A stretch of 64,000 nucleotides of DNA. Origin: JTS-RE37 sp963756115. Its GTDB lineage: Bacteria; Bacteroidota; Bacteroidia; Flavobacteriales; Flavobacteriaceae. The position numbers were made by a program, and so were the translations under genes. Positions 8,324-17,588 of the stretch are shown here, piece by piece. The DNA is taken from contig CAVWMN010000002.1 in the NCBI GenBank assembly GCA_963756115.1, positions 186,001 through 250,000 of the forward strand, read 5' to 3'. Position 1 is the stretch's first letter. Each line of letters begins with the position of its first letter. The notes under the pieces are model-generated. The model ran no database searches. It saw only the letters and a program-made list of their open reading frames with translations, and was not told the DNA's origin.

Positions 8324-9290
8324 ATGGCAGAACGTTTCTGAAGGCATGTGTACCCCTGGAGGCCATGTTGCGGCAATAGCAACCAATGATGAAAAGGTAA
8401 CACTATTCCTGGCCGATCCCAATGGCGGGGTATATGCCAACTCGGGAAATTTTAAGGACGGATGGGGTACATGGCAAAGTGTTTCCGAAGGGAGCACCAC
8501 CCCAGGGGCTCCGGTTGCTGCAGTATGGAACGAGGAACGAGTAACCCTGGTACTGGCCGACCCCAATGGCGGTATCTACGCCAACGAGGGCACTTACCAA
8601 TCGGGTTGGGGCGGCTGGCAATCGGTGTCAGAAGGCAGTACCACCCCGGGGGGACATGTCTCCGCCGTATCCATGGGCAGTAGGATTTCCCTTTCCTGGC
8701 CGATCCCAATGGGGGTATCTACACTACTTCAGGGACCTGCCGGTCCGGATGGGGGCCATGGAAAAGCGTGTCTGAAGGAAGCAGCACCCCCGGGGCACCG
8801 GTTACCGCCGTGATGCATGGGGAGCAGATTACGCTCTTCCTGGCAGATCCCGGTGGGGGGATCTACACGACCGCCGGGGCCCATGAGACCGGATGGGGTC
8901 CCTGGCAAAGCGTATCACAAGGCAGTACCAAACCGGGGACACCTATAGCCGCAGTATGGAACGGGGAAAACATTACCCTGGTCGTGGCCGATCCCAATGG
9001 GGGTATCTACACCACTGCAGGCACCTACCAGGAGGGATGGGCGGCCTGGCAACCCGTCTCGGAGGGCAGTACCATACCGGGCGGACGCGTTACGGCGATA
9101 GTGGCCGGGGGTGGGCAGATCTCCCTCTTTTTGACCGATCCCAATGGGGGCATCTACACCAACTCGGGCACCTATACATCCGGGTGGGGGGCATGGCATA
9201 GTGTTTCAGAGGGTAGCAGTACCCCGGGTGCACCCGTGGCAGCAGCGGTGCAAAAAGACCGGATTACCCTGGTCCTGGCCGATAAAGATG
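8324..9290 (+). repeat. Propeller-coding duplication, copy 1 (internal)
   Basis: About 960 bp that is nearly identical to 9880-10846. The offset is 1,556 before the T-run at 8692 and 1,557 after it, which fixes a single-base loss in this copy. It lies between the GLHAP and GHTH motifs of the phosphoesterase. Confidence 0.9.
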
Positions 9291-9879
9291 GTGGTGTCTT
9301 TGCCAACTCCGATAAACAGGAGGGCAGAACAAATCGTCCAGTAGACGTGGTTCTTTCGGGGCACACCCACTATCAGAATGAATTCCGGGTCAGCGTATCG
9401 GACAGTGGGGAACTGGAATTCCATATGGACTTTTACACCCAAAATCCAACCAATTATTACCCAACCCGTTTTTTCACCGGAGGGTGGAAACGCATCCTGT
9501 CCTTCGACCTTTACGTTCCGGAAACCGACAAAACATACATAGAGGTGGCAACTGATGCTTCGCCTGATGGTGCTCCCGTGCCAATTGAAGAGGCACCCTT
9601 ATCATACGACCTGAAAGTCCCGCCATACCCCAATCCTCTTGAATCGACACCCGATCCAGGCTCCTGGTGGGCGGAACATCGCCCATTACTCCTGCAAACG
9701 CCAGCCCTTGGCCCTTACAAAATTCTCCATTTCCTTTCCGGATTCAGGATGCTCTCCATTAAGGACAACCTCATCGACAAAATCCAGTTCATTTCAACCG
9801 CCAAATTGGAAGCAAACGATTTTCAATTACCTTGGGATGAGGCCATATTACCGGATTTACCCGGTCCACCAGGGTATTC

Positions 9880-10846
9880 ATGGCAGAACGTATCGGAAGG
9901 CATGTGTACCCCTGGAGGCCATGTTACGGCAATAGCAACCAATGATGAAAAGGTAACACTATTCCTGGCCGACCCTAATGGCGGGGTATATGCCAACTCG
10001 GGAAATTTTAAGGACGGATGGGGTACATGGCAAAGTGTTTCCGAAGGGAGCACCACCCCAGGGGCTCCGGTTGCTGCAGTATGGAACGAGGAACGAGTAA
10101 CCCTGGTACTGGCCGACCCCAATGGCGGTATCTACGCCAACGAGGGCACTTACCAATCGGGTTGGGGCGGCTGGCAATCGGTGTCAGAAGGCAGTACCAC
10201 CCCGGGGGGACATGTCTCCGCCGTATCCATGGGCAGTAGGATTTCCCTTTTCCTGGCCGATCCCAATGGGGGTATCTACACTACTTCAGGGACCTGCCGG
10301 TCCGGATGGGGGCCATGGAAAAGCGTGTCTGAAGGAAGCAGCACCCCCGGGGCAACGGTTACCGCCGTGATGCATGGGGAGCAGATTACGCTCTTCCTGG
10401 CCGATCCCGGTGGGGGGATCTACACGACCGCCGGGGCCTATGAGACCGGATGGGGTCCCTGGCAAAGCGTATCACAAGGCAGTACCAAACCGGGGACACC
10501 TATAGCCGCAGTATGGAACGGGGAAAACATTACCCTGGTCGTGGCCGATCCCAATGGGGGTATCTACACCACTGCAGGCACCTACCAGGAGGGATGGGCG
10601 GCCTGGCAACCCGTCTCGGAGGGCAGTACCATACCGGGCGGATACGTTACGGCGATAGTGGCCGGGGGTGGGCAGATCTCCCTCTTTGTAGCCGATCCCA
10701 ATGGGGGCATCTACACCAACTCGGGCACCTATACATCCGGATGGGGGGCGTGGCATAGTGTATCAGAAGGTGGCAGTACCCCGGGTGCACCCGTCGCAGC
10801 AGCGGTGCAAAAAGACCGGATTACCCTGGTCATGGCCGATTCCGCC
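9880..10846 (+). repeat. Propeller-coding duplication, copy 2 (C-terminal)
   Basis: Intact reading frame throughout, with TTTT at 10248-10251 where copy 1 has TTT. It encodes all seven propeller repeats in order. The few differences from copy 1 are mostly single substitutions (for example H/Y in AHETG versus AYETG). Confidence 0.9.
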
Positions 10847-11081
10847 GGGGGTATCTATGCAAGATCAAAACCACTTTCATAATTGCCAGTTACCCGTTTG
10901 GCCGCACTGCCGATCGCTATTAGCCATTAGCACCTCAACAGGAATATCCGTTCTTTAGATTCCGGATTGATCAATCCTTATCATGCCGTTTTCGAGCTTT
11001 GATGGTCTTCATCATGGGCTCATTCAATATACCTTACCCCTGGGCTTTGTAGGACCGTTATGGAATCGTCAGCTCCCAGTG

Positions 11082-12442
11082 CTAATAGATATTCAGGTCG
11101 AGGTAGGTATTCCTGAATTTCCCTTCCGGGTCGTACGTATTGGCAAGCGCCCTGAAATCTGCGAATTTGGTACACCTTTCATGGAGGATTTCGGGGGCTC
11201 CTGAAACAATTTGCCCCAATGCGGTCTTACACCATAAGGCGCCAGCGCAGCTTCGATCTGTGGCAATACATTCAGCACCTCCCTGGTCTTAGGCTTCCAG
11301 GTAAAGTGGATAGAAACACTATCCTGCTCATAACAGGGGCTCATCCAAAAAGAATCCGCCGCAATGGTCCGGATCTCGGAAATCAGCAAATGGGGGAATA
11401 TTACCTCCCGCATTTTTTCAATCGCCAGGATTGCGTCTATTGCCTGTTCCCGGGGGACAAAATATTCCGATTGCAATTCTTCTCCGGCACTGGGGGTAAA
11501 ATCCATTTTAAAATGAGGAAGCCGTTCATACCAGGGTCCCGGGATGCCCATTTGTTCCGAGCAACTCTCAGCTGACAACTCAATGATAGGATGTATGTTA
11601 TGGGTGGCTGCCCGGGCCCCGTAAAAATTGTCCCCAAGCTCCACAGGCTCCCGGTCCATCCGTCGTTTGATCCAGACCTCACTCACTTTCTGGTCCATCC
11701 AGTTGGTGAAGAGGCTCACACTATACCCGCCTGACATGATCTTATCAAAGTCCTTTTCCAGCCTGGAAAGTGGAAGTTCCAGGAATACATCCTGCCGTAC
11801 ATCAAAAGCTGGTTCCACCTCCAGTGCAACCTTGGTGATGATCCCGAACGCCCCGAGGCCTACAACTATCGCGTAAAAATCCGGATGGCTGCGGTCTATC
11901 TGCCGTAGTTCTCCACCCGGGATGATCACTTCCACGGAGCGTACCGGGGTCGCCAGGTTGCCATTCGTTACACCGGAGCCATGCGTGGCAGTTGAACAGG
12001 CCCCCGCTACTGTAATGTGCGGGAGGGAGGCAAGGTTGTGCAGGGCATACCCTTTATGGTATAATTCTTTTGAGAAATCACCGTAGCGGGCGCCTGCTTC
12101 CACGGTCAGGGTATTCTCTCCTTCATTGAGACTGATGACCTTGTTTAATTTCCGGGTTGAGATCTGGTTCCCCGGGCTGTCAGCGATATCATTGAAACAA
12201 TGCCGGGAGCCCAGCGCCTTCTGTTTTTCAGGTTTTCTCAGGAGTTCCTGTACCTCCTCCACCGTTGTCGGTTCATGCAGGTTCTGCGCCTGGTACGTAT
12301 AGTTCCCAGCCCAGTTCTTCCGGTTGGAAGCAGCCTCTTCTCCATTCCCCCCTTTTTTTTTGGGAGAACAGGATATATAGGGGTTTACCAGGCCGCCAAC
12401 AACGGCCAGGGAGGAGTTCTGAATAAAGCGTTTTCTGTTCAA
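11082..12442 (-). pseudogene. Alditol/xylitol oxidase-like FAD enzyme, frameshifted near C-terminus
   Basis: FAD-linked oxidase of the alditol oxidase/aldonolactone oxidase family, which oxidises polyols or sugar lactones using O2. The start has a twin-arginine-like NRKRFIQNSS leader and a Cys near residue 25. ALGSRHCFND near residue 100 holds the His that carries covalent FAD in characterised relatives. PHITVAGACSTATHGSG and a late HWGKLF follow. The frame breaks at a C run (plus strand 11193-11197). With one base restored the product ends in the family-typical tail DPEGKFRNTYLDLNIY at 11082, 453 residues. As read, the tail is unrelated and the stop is at 11093. It is divergent from the sugar dehydrogenase at 12705. 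Confidence 0.8.
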
Positions 12443-12704
12443 AAAGGATAGTTTTTAGGACCCGGAATTCGAATCAACGCTGGGCAGTCCGGTATTTGTT
12501 ACGTCCGGCGTTGGGATCAACTTATTCCCTAAGATAGGAAACATCGAGATAATTATAGCCGTTTCCAGTAGGTTTCTGCCAGGTCCAAACCGGAGGTAAC
12601 CTTAGATTCCTGTGGGATCATTCCAATTGAGCGTGTACTCATTGTATTATACATTTTAACGACCAATTTAAAAGTTGTTCGTATTTTGCGTGCAAATTTT
12701 TTAA

Positions 12705-14114
12705 ATGCGTCGCAAATTCATCCTGATCTTATCCTTCCTAATTTCCATTACCGGATGCCGTGAAGAAAAAAAGGCCGAAACAGCTGCCGTTGTAAAAGAA
12801 GAAAAAACCAACGGCGGACTTTTTTTGCCGGATGGGTTCCAGGCCCTGGTGGTAGCGGACAGCATTGGCCCCACCCGCCACCTGGCTGTCAATGATAATG
12901 GGGACATCTACGCAAAACTAAGTGTTGCAGAAGGTACCAACGGCAATATGGCGCTGCGCGATACCACGGGCGATGGGCGTGCCGACATCCTGGAACGGTT
13001 CGGGGATTACCCTAATGACGGGGCATTTGCAACCGAAATGCGGATCCATAAAGGATATCTGTATTTTAGTTCGGAACTTGTGGTGTACCGTCAAAAATTA
13101 ACCCCGGGCAAACTGATCCCCGAAGGTAAACCGGAAATCATTGTCACAGACCCCTACCCTATCCGGTGGCACAATGCCAAGTCCCTGGCTTTCGACAATG
13201 AGGGAGGAATGTACGTGACCTTCAGCGCACCTACCAACGCCTGTGAGGATGCCATAGCAACGCAGAAAGATCCGGAAGGCATCGTACGGGGGGAAAATCC
13301 CTGTACCCAACTGAATATCCTGGGGGGCATCTGGAAATTCGATGCAGACAAACCCGGTCAATCCCAATTCGATGGCCAGCGGTTTGCCACCGGGCTCCGG
13401 AGTGTAGTGGCCCTGTCCTGGAACCAGGAAGACAATAGCCTGTATGCCGTGATCCATGGCAGGGATTACCTGCACAACCATGCCCCTCAATATTTCCGGC
13501 CATGGCATGATGCTGTTCTGCCGGCTGAAGAATTTGTAAAGATCCGGGAAGGGGACGATTATGGCTGGCCTTATACCTATTATGACCCCTTTAAAAACAA
13601 AAGGATGCTGGCCCCGGAATATGGAGGGGACGGACAACAGGAAGCAACAGGCTATACCGACCCTCTTGTGGGGCTACCCGCGCATTGGGCACCAAATGAT
13701 TTGCTGTTCTACAAAGGCAGCAACTTCCCGGAACGGTACAAAAGGGGGGCTTTCATAGCCTTCCATGGATCCACCAACCGGACACCCTATCCACAGGCAG
13801 GGTATATTGTGGCGTTCGTTCCGTTTGAGGACGGGAAGCCCACCGATACGTGGGAGGTATTCGCAGACGGATTTGCCGGGGTTGACCTCATCACCACAAA
13901 AGATGATGCGCAATACCGTCCCATGGGGCTTTCTGAAGGCCCCGATGGTTCCCTGTATGTATCCGATTCCAAAAAAGGTAAAATCTGGTGTATCCGGTAT
14001 ACCGGCGATACGTCCCTATTCGGGGAAGCGCAACTCGCCAGGATGGAAGACAGGAAAGGCAGCGCCTACCTCAAAACCCCGGATGAGCAAACCGATAACT
14101 TATCCCTGCAATAG
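12705..14114 (+). CDS. PQQ-dependent sugar dehydrogenase-like lipoprotein
   Basis: A 469-residue lipoprotein (hydrophobic leader, lipobox SITGC, Cys near residue 18) with a glucose/L-sorbosone dehydrogenase-type beta-propeller. Recognisable segments are GDIYAKL, the DTTGDGRAD turn, GLRSVVALSWN, VIHGRDYLHNHAPQYF, EGDDYGWPYTYYD, AFHGSTNR, and RPMGLSEGPDGSLYVSDS near the end. The family oxidises sugars in the periplasm with PQQ and passes electrons to a cytochrome. No cytochrome domain is fused here. Its 5' region is shared with the divergent oxidase, suggesting a joint polyol/sugar oxidation role (inference). Only near-matches to the -7 consensus are visible. Confidence 0.85.
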   Translation: MRRKFILILSFLISITGCREEKKAETAAVVKEEKTNGGLFLPDGFQALVVADSIGPTRHLAVNDNGDIYAKLSVAEGTNGNMALRDTTGDGRADILERFGDYPNDGAFATEMRIHKGYLYFSSELVVYRQKLTPGKLIPEGKPEIIVTDPYPIRWHNAKSLAFDNEGGMYVTFSAPTNACEDAIATQKDPEGIVRGENPCTQLNILGGIWKFDADKPGQSQFDGQRFATGLRSVVALSWNQEDNSLYAVIHGRDYLHNHAPQYFRPWHDAVLPAEEFVKIREGDDYGWPYTYYDPFKNKRMLAPEYGGDGQQEATGYTDPLVGLPAHWAPNDLLFYKGSNFPERYKRGAFIAFHGSTNRTPYPQAGYIVAFVPFEDGKPTDTWEVFADGFAGVDLITTKDDAQYRPMGLSEGPDGSLYVSDSKKGKIWCIRYTGDTSLFGEAQLARMEDRKGSAYLKTPDEQTDNLSLQ

Positions 14115-14150
14115 CCCTCCATATGAGTTCCTGTCCAAAAAATAAAAGCA

Positions 14151-15215
14151 CTACTCAGGGATATGCATTTTGAAGAGCCCGTCATCTGTGATCACCAATA
14201 CCGAATCAGAGAATGGGCTTTTGGTATGTAATTCCCAACCAAAGGCACCGGGTTCAAACAACACTTTTGCATGTCTCCCTTCTATTTCAACCGGAAACAC
14301 AGGGTCCGTTCGGGCTGCATCCAAGGCCGTATCGGAACTGATCAGGGTACGATAAATTGCATACATTCGCCTTTTGACAGCCTCCTCCGGGGGAATCGGA
14401 AAATCACACGGTTTATCCGGATGAGCAGTAGAAAAATACACATATCCCCAACGCTCTGGTTCGTGCATATTAACCACCTCCTGTTGGGACCAGACCCAAT
14501 TGTATTCCGGCAGGTACTTACCAGTAAGGTCTTTAGCACGCTCATACCGGCCTTCCGCAATCTTATAATCCCAGTTCACCCTGGAAAAGTTAATGCGCCA
14601 GTAACTATTTCCCGGAATGCGCGACGGCCTGGCGGCCTCTGTAATCACTACCCACGGAATGGCAATTTCAAGCGTCCAGCCCAAATCCTGGTCCGAAGGG
14701 TCATTCAATGTTCCATCGATCTGTATGGCCGATTTTAACCCTTGTATGTCCCAGCTATCGAGTACTGTGCCTCCATTTCTGTAAGGCTTGGTCAAAAACA
14801 GGTCCCATACCGTATTCAGGGCATTGACCTCCAGTTCGTAATAATTATGAGTGTCTCCGTCGGGATCCAGGAAGATCTCAAAATCGTTGTTGTAAAAAAT
14901 TACGGTATCCCTTTGTTTCAGTGTCGCCCATACATCTTTTTCTTCCAACTGCGCTAAACAATACAGGTAGGAATCATCCCATATAAGTTTCACGCGGGTT
15001 TGGTATTTCGGTTTGTTCAGGTTCGCGATGTCCACAAAATCCTCACTCCATGGTACCCCGGCCCAAGCAGACTCTTCACCGTTGCCGTCTATGGTGACCG
15101 GTTCCGAAACCTTGTGGGCACAATATTTCCGGGGCACCTCCTGCGCCATAACAGGAGGGGATACTAGTAAGAACAGCCACAGAAGGCAGATTTTTGATTT
15201 GGATGCAGCTAACAT
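14151..15215 (-). CDS. Secreted CBM9-like carbohydrate-binding protein
   Basis: The 354-residue product has a clear signal peptide (LLWLFLLVSPPVMAQ) followed by a CBM9-like/DOMON-type beta-sandwich: VTIDGNGEESAW near residues 40-50, VKLIWDDSYLYCLAQLEEKDVWA, then NNDFEIFLDPDGDTHNYYELEVN and WTLEIAIPW. This pattern is common in Bacteroidota envelope proteins that bind glycans. No catalytic residues can be assigned. It is convergent with the sugar dehydrogenase gene, the two stops being 36 bases apart, with no clear terminator between. Confidence 0.82.
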   Translation of the reverse strand: MLAASKSKICLLWLFLLVSPPVMAQEVPRKYCAHKVSEPVTIDGNGEESAWAGVPWSEDFVDIANLNKPKYQTRVKLIWDDSYLYCLAQLEEKDVWATLKQRDTVIFYNNDFEIFLDPDGDTHNYYELEVNALNTVWDLFLTKPYRNGGTVLDSWDIQGLKSAIQIDGTLNDPSDQDLGWTLEIAIPWVVITEAARPSRIPGNSYWRINFSRVNWDYKIAEGRYERAKDLTGKYLPEYNWVWSQQEVVNMHEPERWGYVYFSTAHPDKPCDFPIPPEEAVKRRMYAIYRTLISSDTALDAARTDPVFPVEIEGRHAKVLFEPGAFGWELHTKSPFSDSVLVITDDGLFKMHIPE

Positions 15216-15403
15216 AAGTGAACTTTTAGGGATGAAAGTTTCAGATTGATCATTGGTGTCCTCCTGATAATTGCAATCCGGATTTACGGATTATGAATAA
15301 TTCGCTGCCTTTTTATCTGAACATAAAGGAGACCGGCATTGGGCACCATAAACCTTTTAATTTAACCCCAAATTTAGTATCATTGGTAAAAAAATTGCGG
15401 GAA

Positions 15404-15877
15404 ATGAAAATTTTTCGGTTGCAAATCGTATCCCTACTGCTTGGTGCTGCCCTGGCGTCCTGTTCAAAGGATACTGGCCCGGCAGACAATACGCAGGTCA
15501 ATCCGGCTGTGGGCTCCTGGAAGCTGGTTGAACTGAATATCAACCCCCCACAGGACATTGACGGAGATGGAAATACAACCACCAATATCCTCAGCGAACT
15601 CAGCTGTGTTTCAGGAACCCTCATCATAAAGGAGGATCAAACATGGAGCTCGGTATTTACGGGGGTTAACATTACGACCCTTACCAATGGCCAATATTTT
15701 ATCTCCTGTACCGATGCGTCGCAGACCAACTCCGGAACCTGGCAGCTCCAGAACAATCAAGTAACGCTATTCAGGGGTACCACGAGTACCTTTTTTATGC
15801 TCAATGGTATCCGGTTAACCAATAGCGTAGGGGAAGACCTGCCTGGTTTCAGGAGCGAGATTTACGAGAAACAATAG
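15404..15877 (+). CDS. Lipocalin-like lipoprotein
   Basis: Start chosen at the ATG at 15404 because it gives a lipoprotein leader directly (MKIFRLQIV...ALASC, Cys near residue 20). The in-frame upstream ATG at 15293 gives no signal. The mature part reads as a small lipocalin-like domain: VGSWKLVELNIN, GTLIIKEDQTWSS, SGTWQLQNNQVTLF and a late GFRSEIYEK. Such proteins sit in the periplasm or outer membrane in this phylum; ligand unknown. A near -7 match (TATCATTG) lies about 20 bases upstream. Confidence 0.75.
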   Translation: MKIFRLQIVSLLLGAALASCSKDTGPADNTQVNPAVGSWKLVELNINPPQDIDGDGNTTTNILSELSCVSGTLIIKEDQTWSSVFTGVNITTLTNGQYFISCTDASQTNSGTWQLQNNQVTLFRGTTSTFFMLNGIRLTNSVGEDLPGFRSEIYEKQ

Positions 15878-15976
15878 TTCACATCCGGCATCAATGCCTT
15901 ACCTCCCGACTCCCGTTACCGCCTTTATTGCCTTCCTGTTGTAACATTTATCACCTTGACGGGACATTAATTGTAG

Positions 15977-15984
15977 TATTTTTG
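15977..15984 (+). promoter_or_regulatory. -7 box TATTTTTG before YeeE/YedE pair
   Basis: Exact TAnnTTTG match, 16 bases upstream of the ATG at 16000, with TTG about 20 bases further upstream as a -33 element. Confidence 0.6.
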
Positions 15985-15999
15985 GGCAAACATAAGTAT

Positions 16000-16560
16000 A
16001 TGGATATGTTATTACAACCATGGCCCTGGTATGTTTCCGGCCCCCTGATCTCCCTGATCATGTTACTCCTGATCTACTTCGGAAAAACCTTTGGGATGTC
16101 TTCCAATCTTCGAACGCTCTGCAGTATTGCCGGAGCAGGCCGGTATGCCGACTTTTTTAAGTTCAACTGGAAGTCCCAGCGGTGGAACCTGACTGTAGTA
16201 CTGGGCGCCATTATCGGTGGGTTTATTGCGGTTGTCTTTCTGTCTGACGGATCCCAGATGGCACTCAACCCAGAAACTGTATCGGACCTGCAGGATCTTG
16301 GATTCGCCGATGCCGGGCGTACCTTACTCCCTCCGGAATTATACAGTTGGGAAGCAGTGCTTACCTTTAAAAATTTAGCGATACTGGTTATTGCGGGACT
16401 GCTGGTAGGCTTCGGAACACGCTATGCCGGGGGATGCACATCAGGTCATGCCATCACGGGATTGAGTAACCTGCAGCTACCATCCCTGATTGCCGTCGTC
16501 GGATTTTTTATAGGCGGCCTTATCATGACCCATCTTCTTTTTCCCTTAATTTTTAAATGA
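16000..16560 (+). CDS. YeeE/YedE family membrane protein, first half
   Basis: The 186-residue integral membrane protein belongs to the YeeE/YedE family, which takes up thiosulfate or other sulfur compounds. Hydrophobic segments lie near residues 13-28, 68-85 and 127-143, with another at the C-terminus. The family Cys motif is present as YAGGCTSGH near residue 145. Start chosen at ATG 16000, just after a -7 box; a longer frame from 15928 would precede the promoter. Its TGA overlaps the ATG of the next gene (ATGA), so the two are translationally coupled halves of one transporter. Confidence 0.85.
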   Translation: MDMLLQPWPWYVSGPLISLIMLLLIYFGKTFGMSSNLRTLCSIAGAGRYADFFKFNWKSQRWNLTVVLGAIIGGFIAVVFLSDGSQMALNPETVSDLQDLGFADAGRTLLPPELYSWEAVLTFKNLAILVIAGLLVGFGTRYAGGCTSGHAITGLSNLQLPSLIAVVGFFIGGLIMTHLLFPLIFK

Positions 16561-16982
16561 TATTATTCATGCGATTTTTAAAGTTCCTTTTAGTTGGCAT
16601 TGTTTTCGGGATTGTTCTGGTAAAATCAGAAGCAGTTTCCTGGTACCGTATTTTTGAAATGTTCAAGTTCCAATCCTTCCATATGTACGGCATTATTTTT
16701 TCAGCTGTACTCCTTGGGGTACTATATATCCGACTGCTCAAAAGGTATAAAGTCAAAGCCGCGGGTGGCCATGAATTACATTTTCCGGACAAGGACCGTA
16801 GCATCTACCGCTACTTAATAGGGGGCACCATTTTCGGATTGGGATGGGCATTGGCAGGCGCCTGTCCGGGACCTATGTATGTTTTACTGGGAACGGGGGT
16901 TTTCACCATGCTGATCGTCATCCTTTCAGCCATGATGGGTACATTCCTCTATGGTGTTCTAAGGAACCGCCTGCCACACTGA
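16557..16982 (+). CDS. YeeE/YedE family membrane protein, second half
   Basis: The 141-residue partner of the preceding gene overlaps its stop by four bases. About four hydrophobic segments are visible, with the second family Cys motif LAGACPGPMY near residue 100. In several bacteria the two YeeE halves are separate genes as here, and together form the sulfur-compound channel. The basic loop LLKRYKVKAAGG suggests a cytoplasmic turn between halves. Substrate (thiosulfate or other) is inferred from family only; no sulfur-metabolism gene is adjacent. Confidence 0.85.
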   Translation: MILFMRFLKFLLVGIVFGIVLVKSEAVSWYRIFEMFKFQSFHMYGIIFSAVLLGVLYIRLLKRYKVKAAGGHELHFPDKDRSIYRYLIGGTIFGLGWALAGACPGPMYVLLGTGVFTMLIVILSAMMGTFLYGVLRNRLPH

Positions 16983-17179
16983 TCGCATTTTCCATTATGC
17001 CGGATCGTTTTTCCGGGATAAGGAATACACGCGCATATCCGATGCCATAGCTTTGTAATTTCAGGAAAATAAGGAAGTCGGGGTATGTAGCGCTTCCGCG
17101 CTGATGAAGTTGATTTAAGTTCCTGCCCGGGGTGATGTTCCGAACCGGTTAAAGGATAGCATCCCTTTTCTTAGGAAAC

Positions 17180-17455
17180 TTAAACGATTTCCGCATTCAG
17201 GCCAGCCCCCAGGAGGCTGCTGCATCGGGGTTTCAAATCCGTGTATTCCCCGGTCTTTACCGTACATTTCCCATTGTAATGTACAATGAGCGCGCATTGT
17301 TCAGCTTGTTCGGCTGTATGGTCACATACTTTGATCAGCGTCTCAATTACGAAATCGAACGTGTTGACATCGTCGTTGAACAATACAATTTCATGTTGTT
17401 TTACGGTAACTTCTTCCAAAAATAGTTGTTCTAAATTTTTTTCTTTAGCACCCAT
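17180..17455 (-). CDS. clpS: ATP-dependent Clp protease adaptor ClpS
   Basis: The 91-residue protein has the ClpS core: EIVLFNDDVNTFDFVIETLIKV near residues 22-43 holds the Asn-Asp-Asp site that binds N-degron residues, then CALIVHYNGKCTVKTG and a C-terminal ALNAEIV-type end. ClpS delivers proteins with destabilising N-termini to ClpA/ClpC-type unfoldases. It is one of a minus-strand run with the protease, prmA and tpiA genes. About 130 bases separate it from the M57 gene upstream, so it probably has its own promoter. Confidence 0.93.
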   Translation of the reverse strand: MGAKEKNLEQLFLEEVTVKQHEIVLFNDDVNTFDFVIETLIKVCDHTAEQAEQCALIVHYNGKCTVKTGEYTDLKPRCSSLLGAGLNAEIV

Positions 17456-17588
17456 GTATCATGAATTTTTACTAATATACTAATTTTTATAATTAAGCCC
17501 TTTTTGCAGCCTGCAACTTTTTACAACCATAAAAAGCACCGTCTCCGGCGCTTTTACAAGGTTTGCAAAACTATATCTTAAAATTGTA

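Larger units (their letters stand above)
6669..10882 (+). pseudogene. Metallophosphoesterase with two propeller domains, frameshifted
   Basis: One gene of about 1,405 codons once a missing T at 8692-8694 is restored. As given, frame 1 ends at 8813 and the rest is read from frame 2. The N-terminal half is a calcineurin-like metallophosphoesterase: DLH near residue 173, GD near 230, GNHD near 279 and the GLHAP histidine near 449. The fifth motif, GHTH, comes only at 9358-9369, after seven WxxW..SEG repeats (about 8311-9320). A second seven-repeat set (about 9877-10870) forms the C-terminus. Each repeat is about 48 residues with LADPNGGIY, typical of a seven-bladed, PLL-lectin-like propeller. 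No signal peptide. As read, the product would lose GHTH. A TTG at 6666 is an alternative start. Confidence 0.75.
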
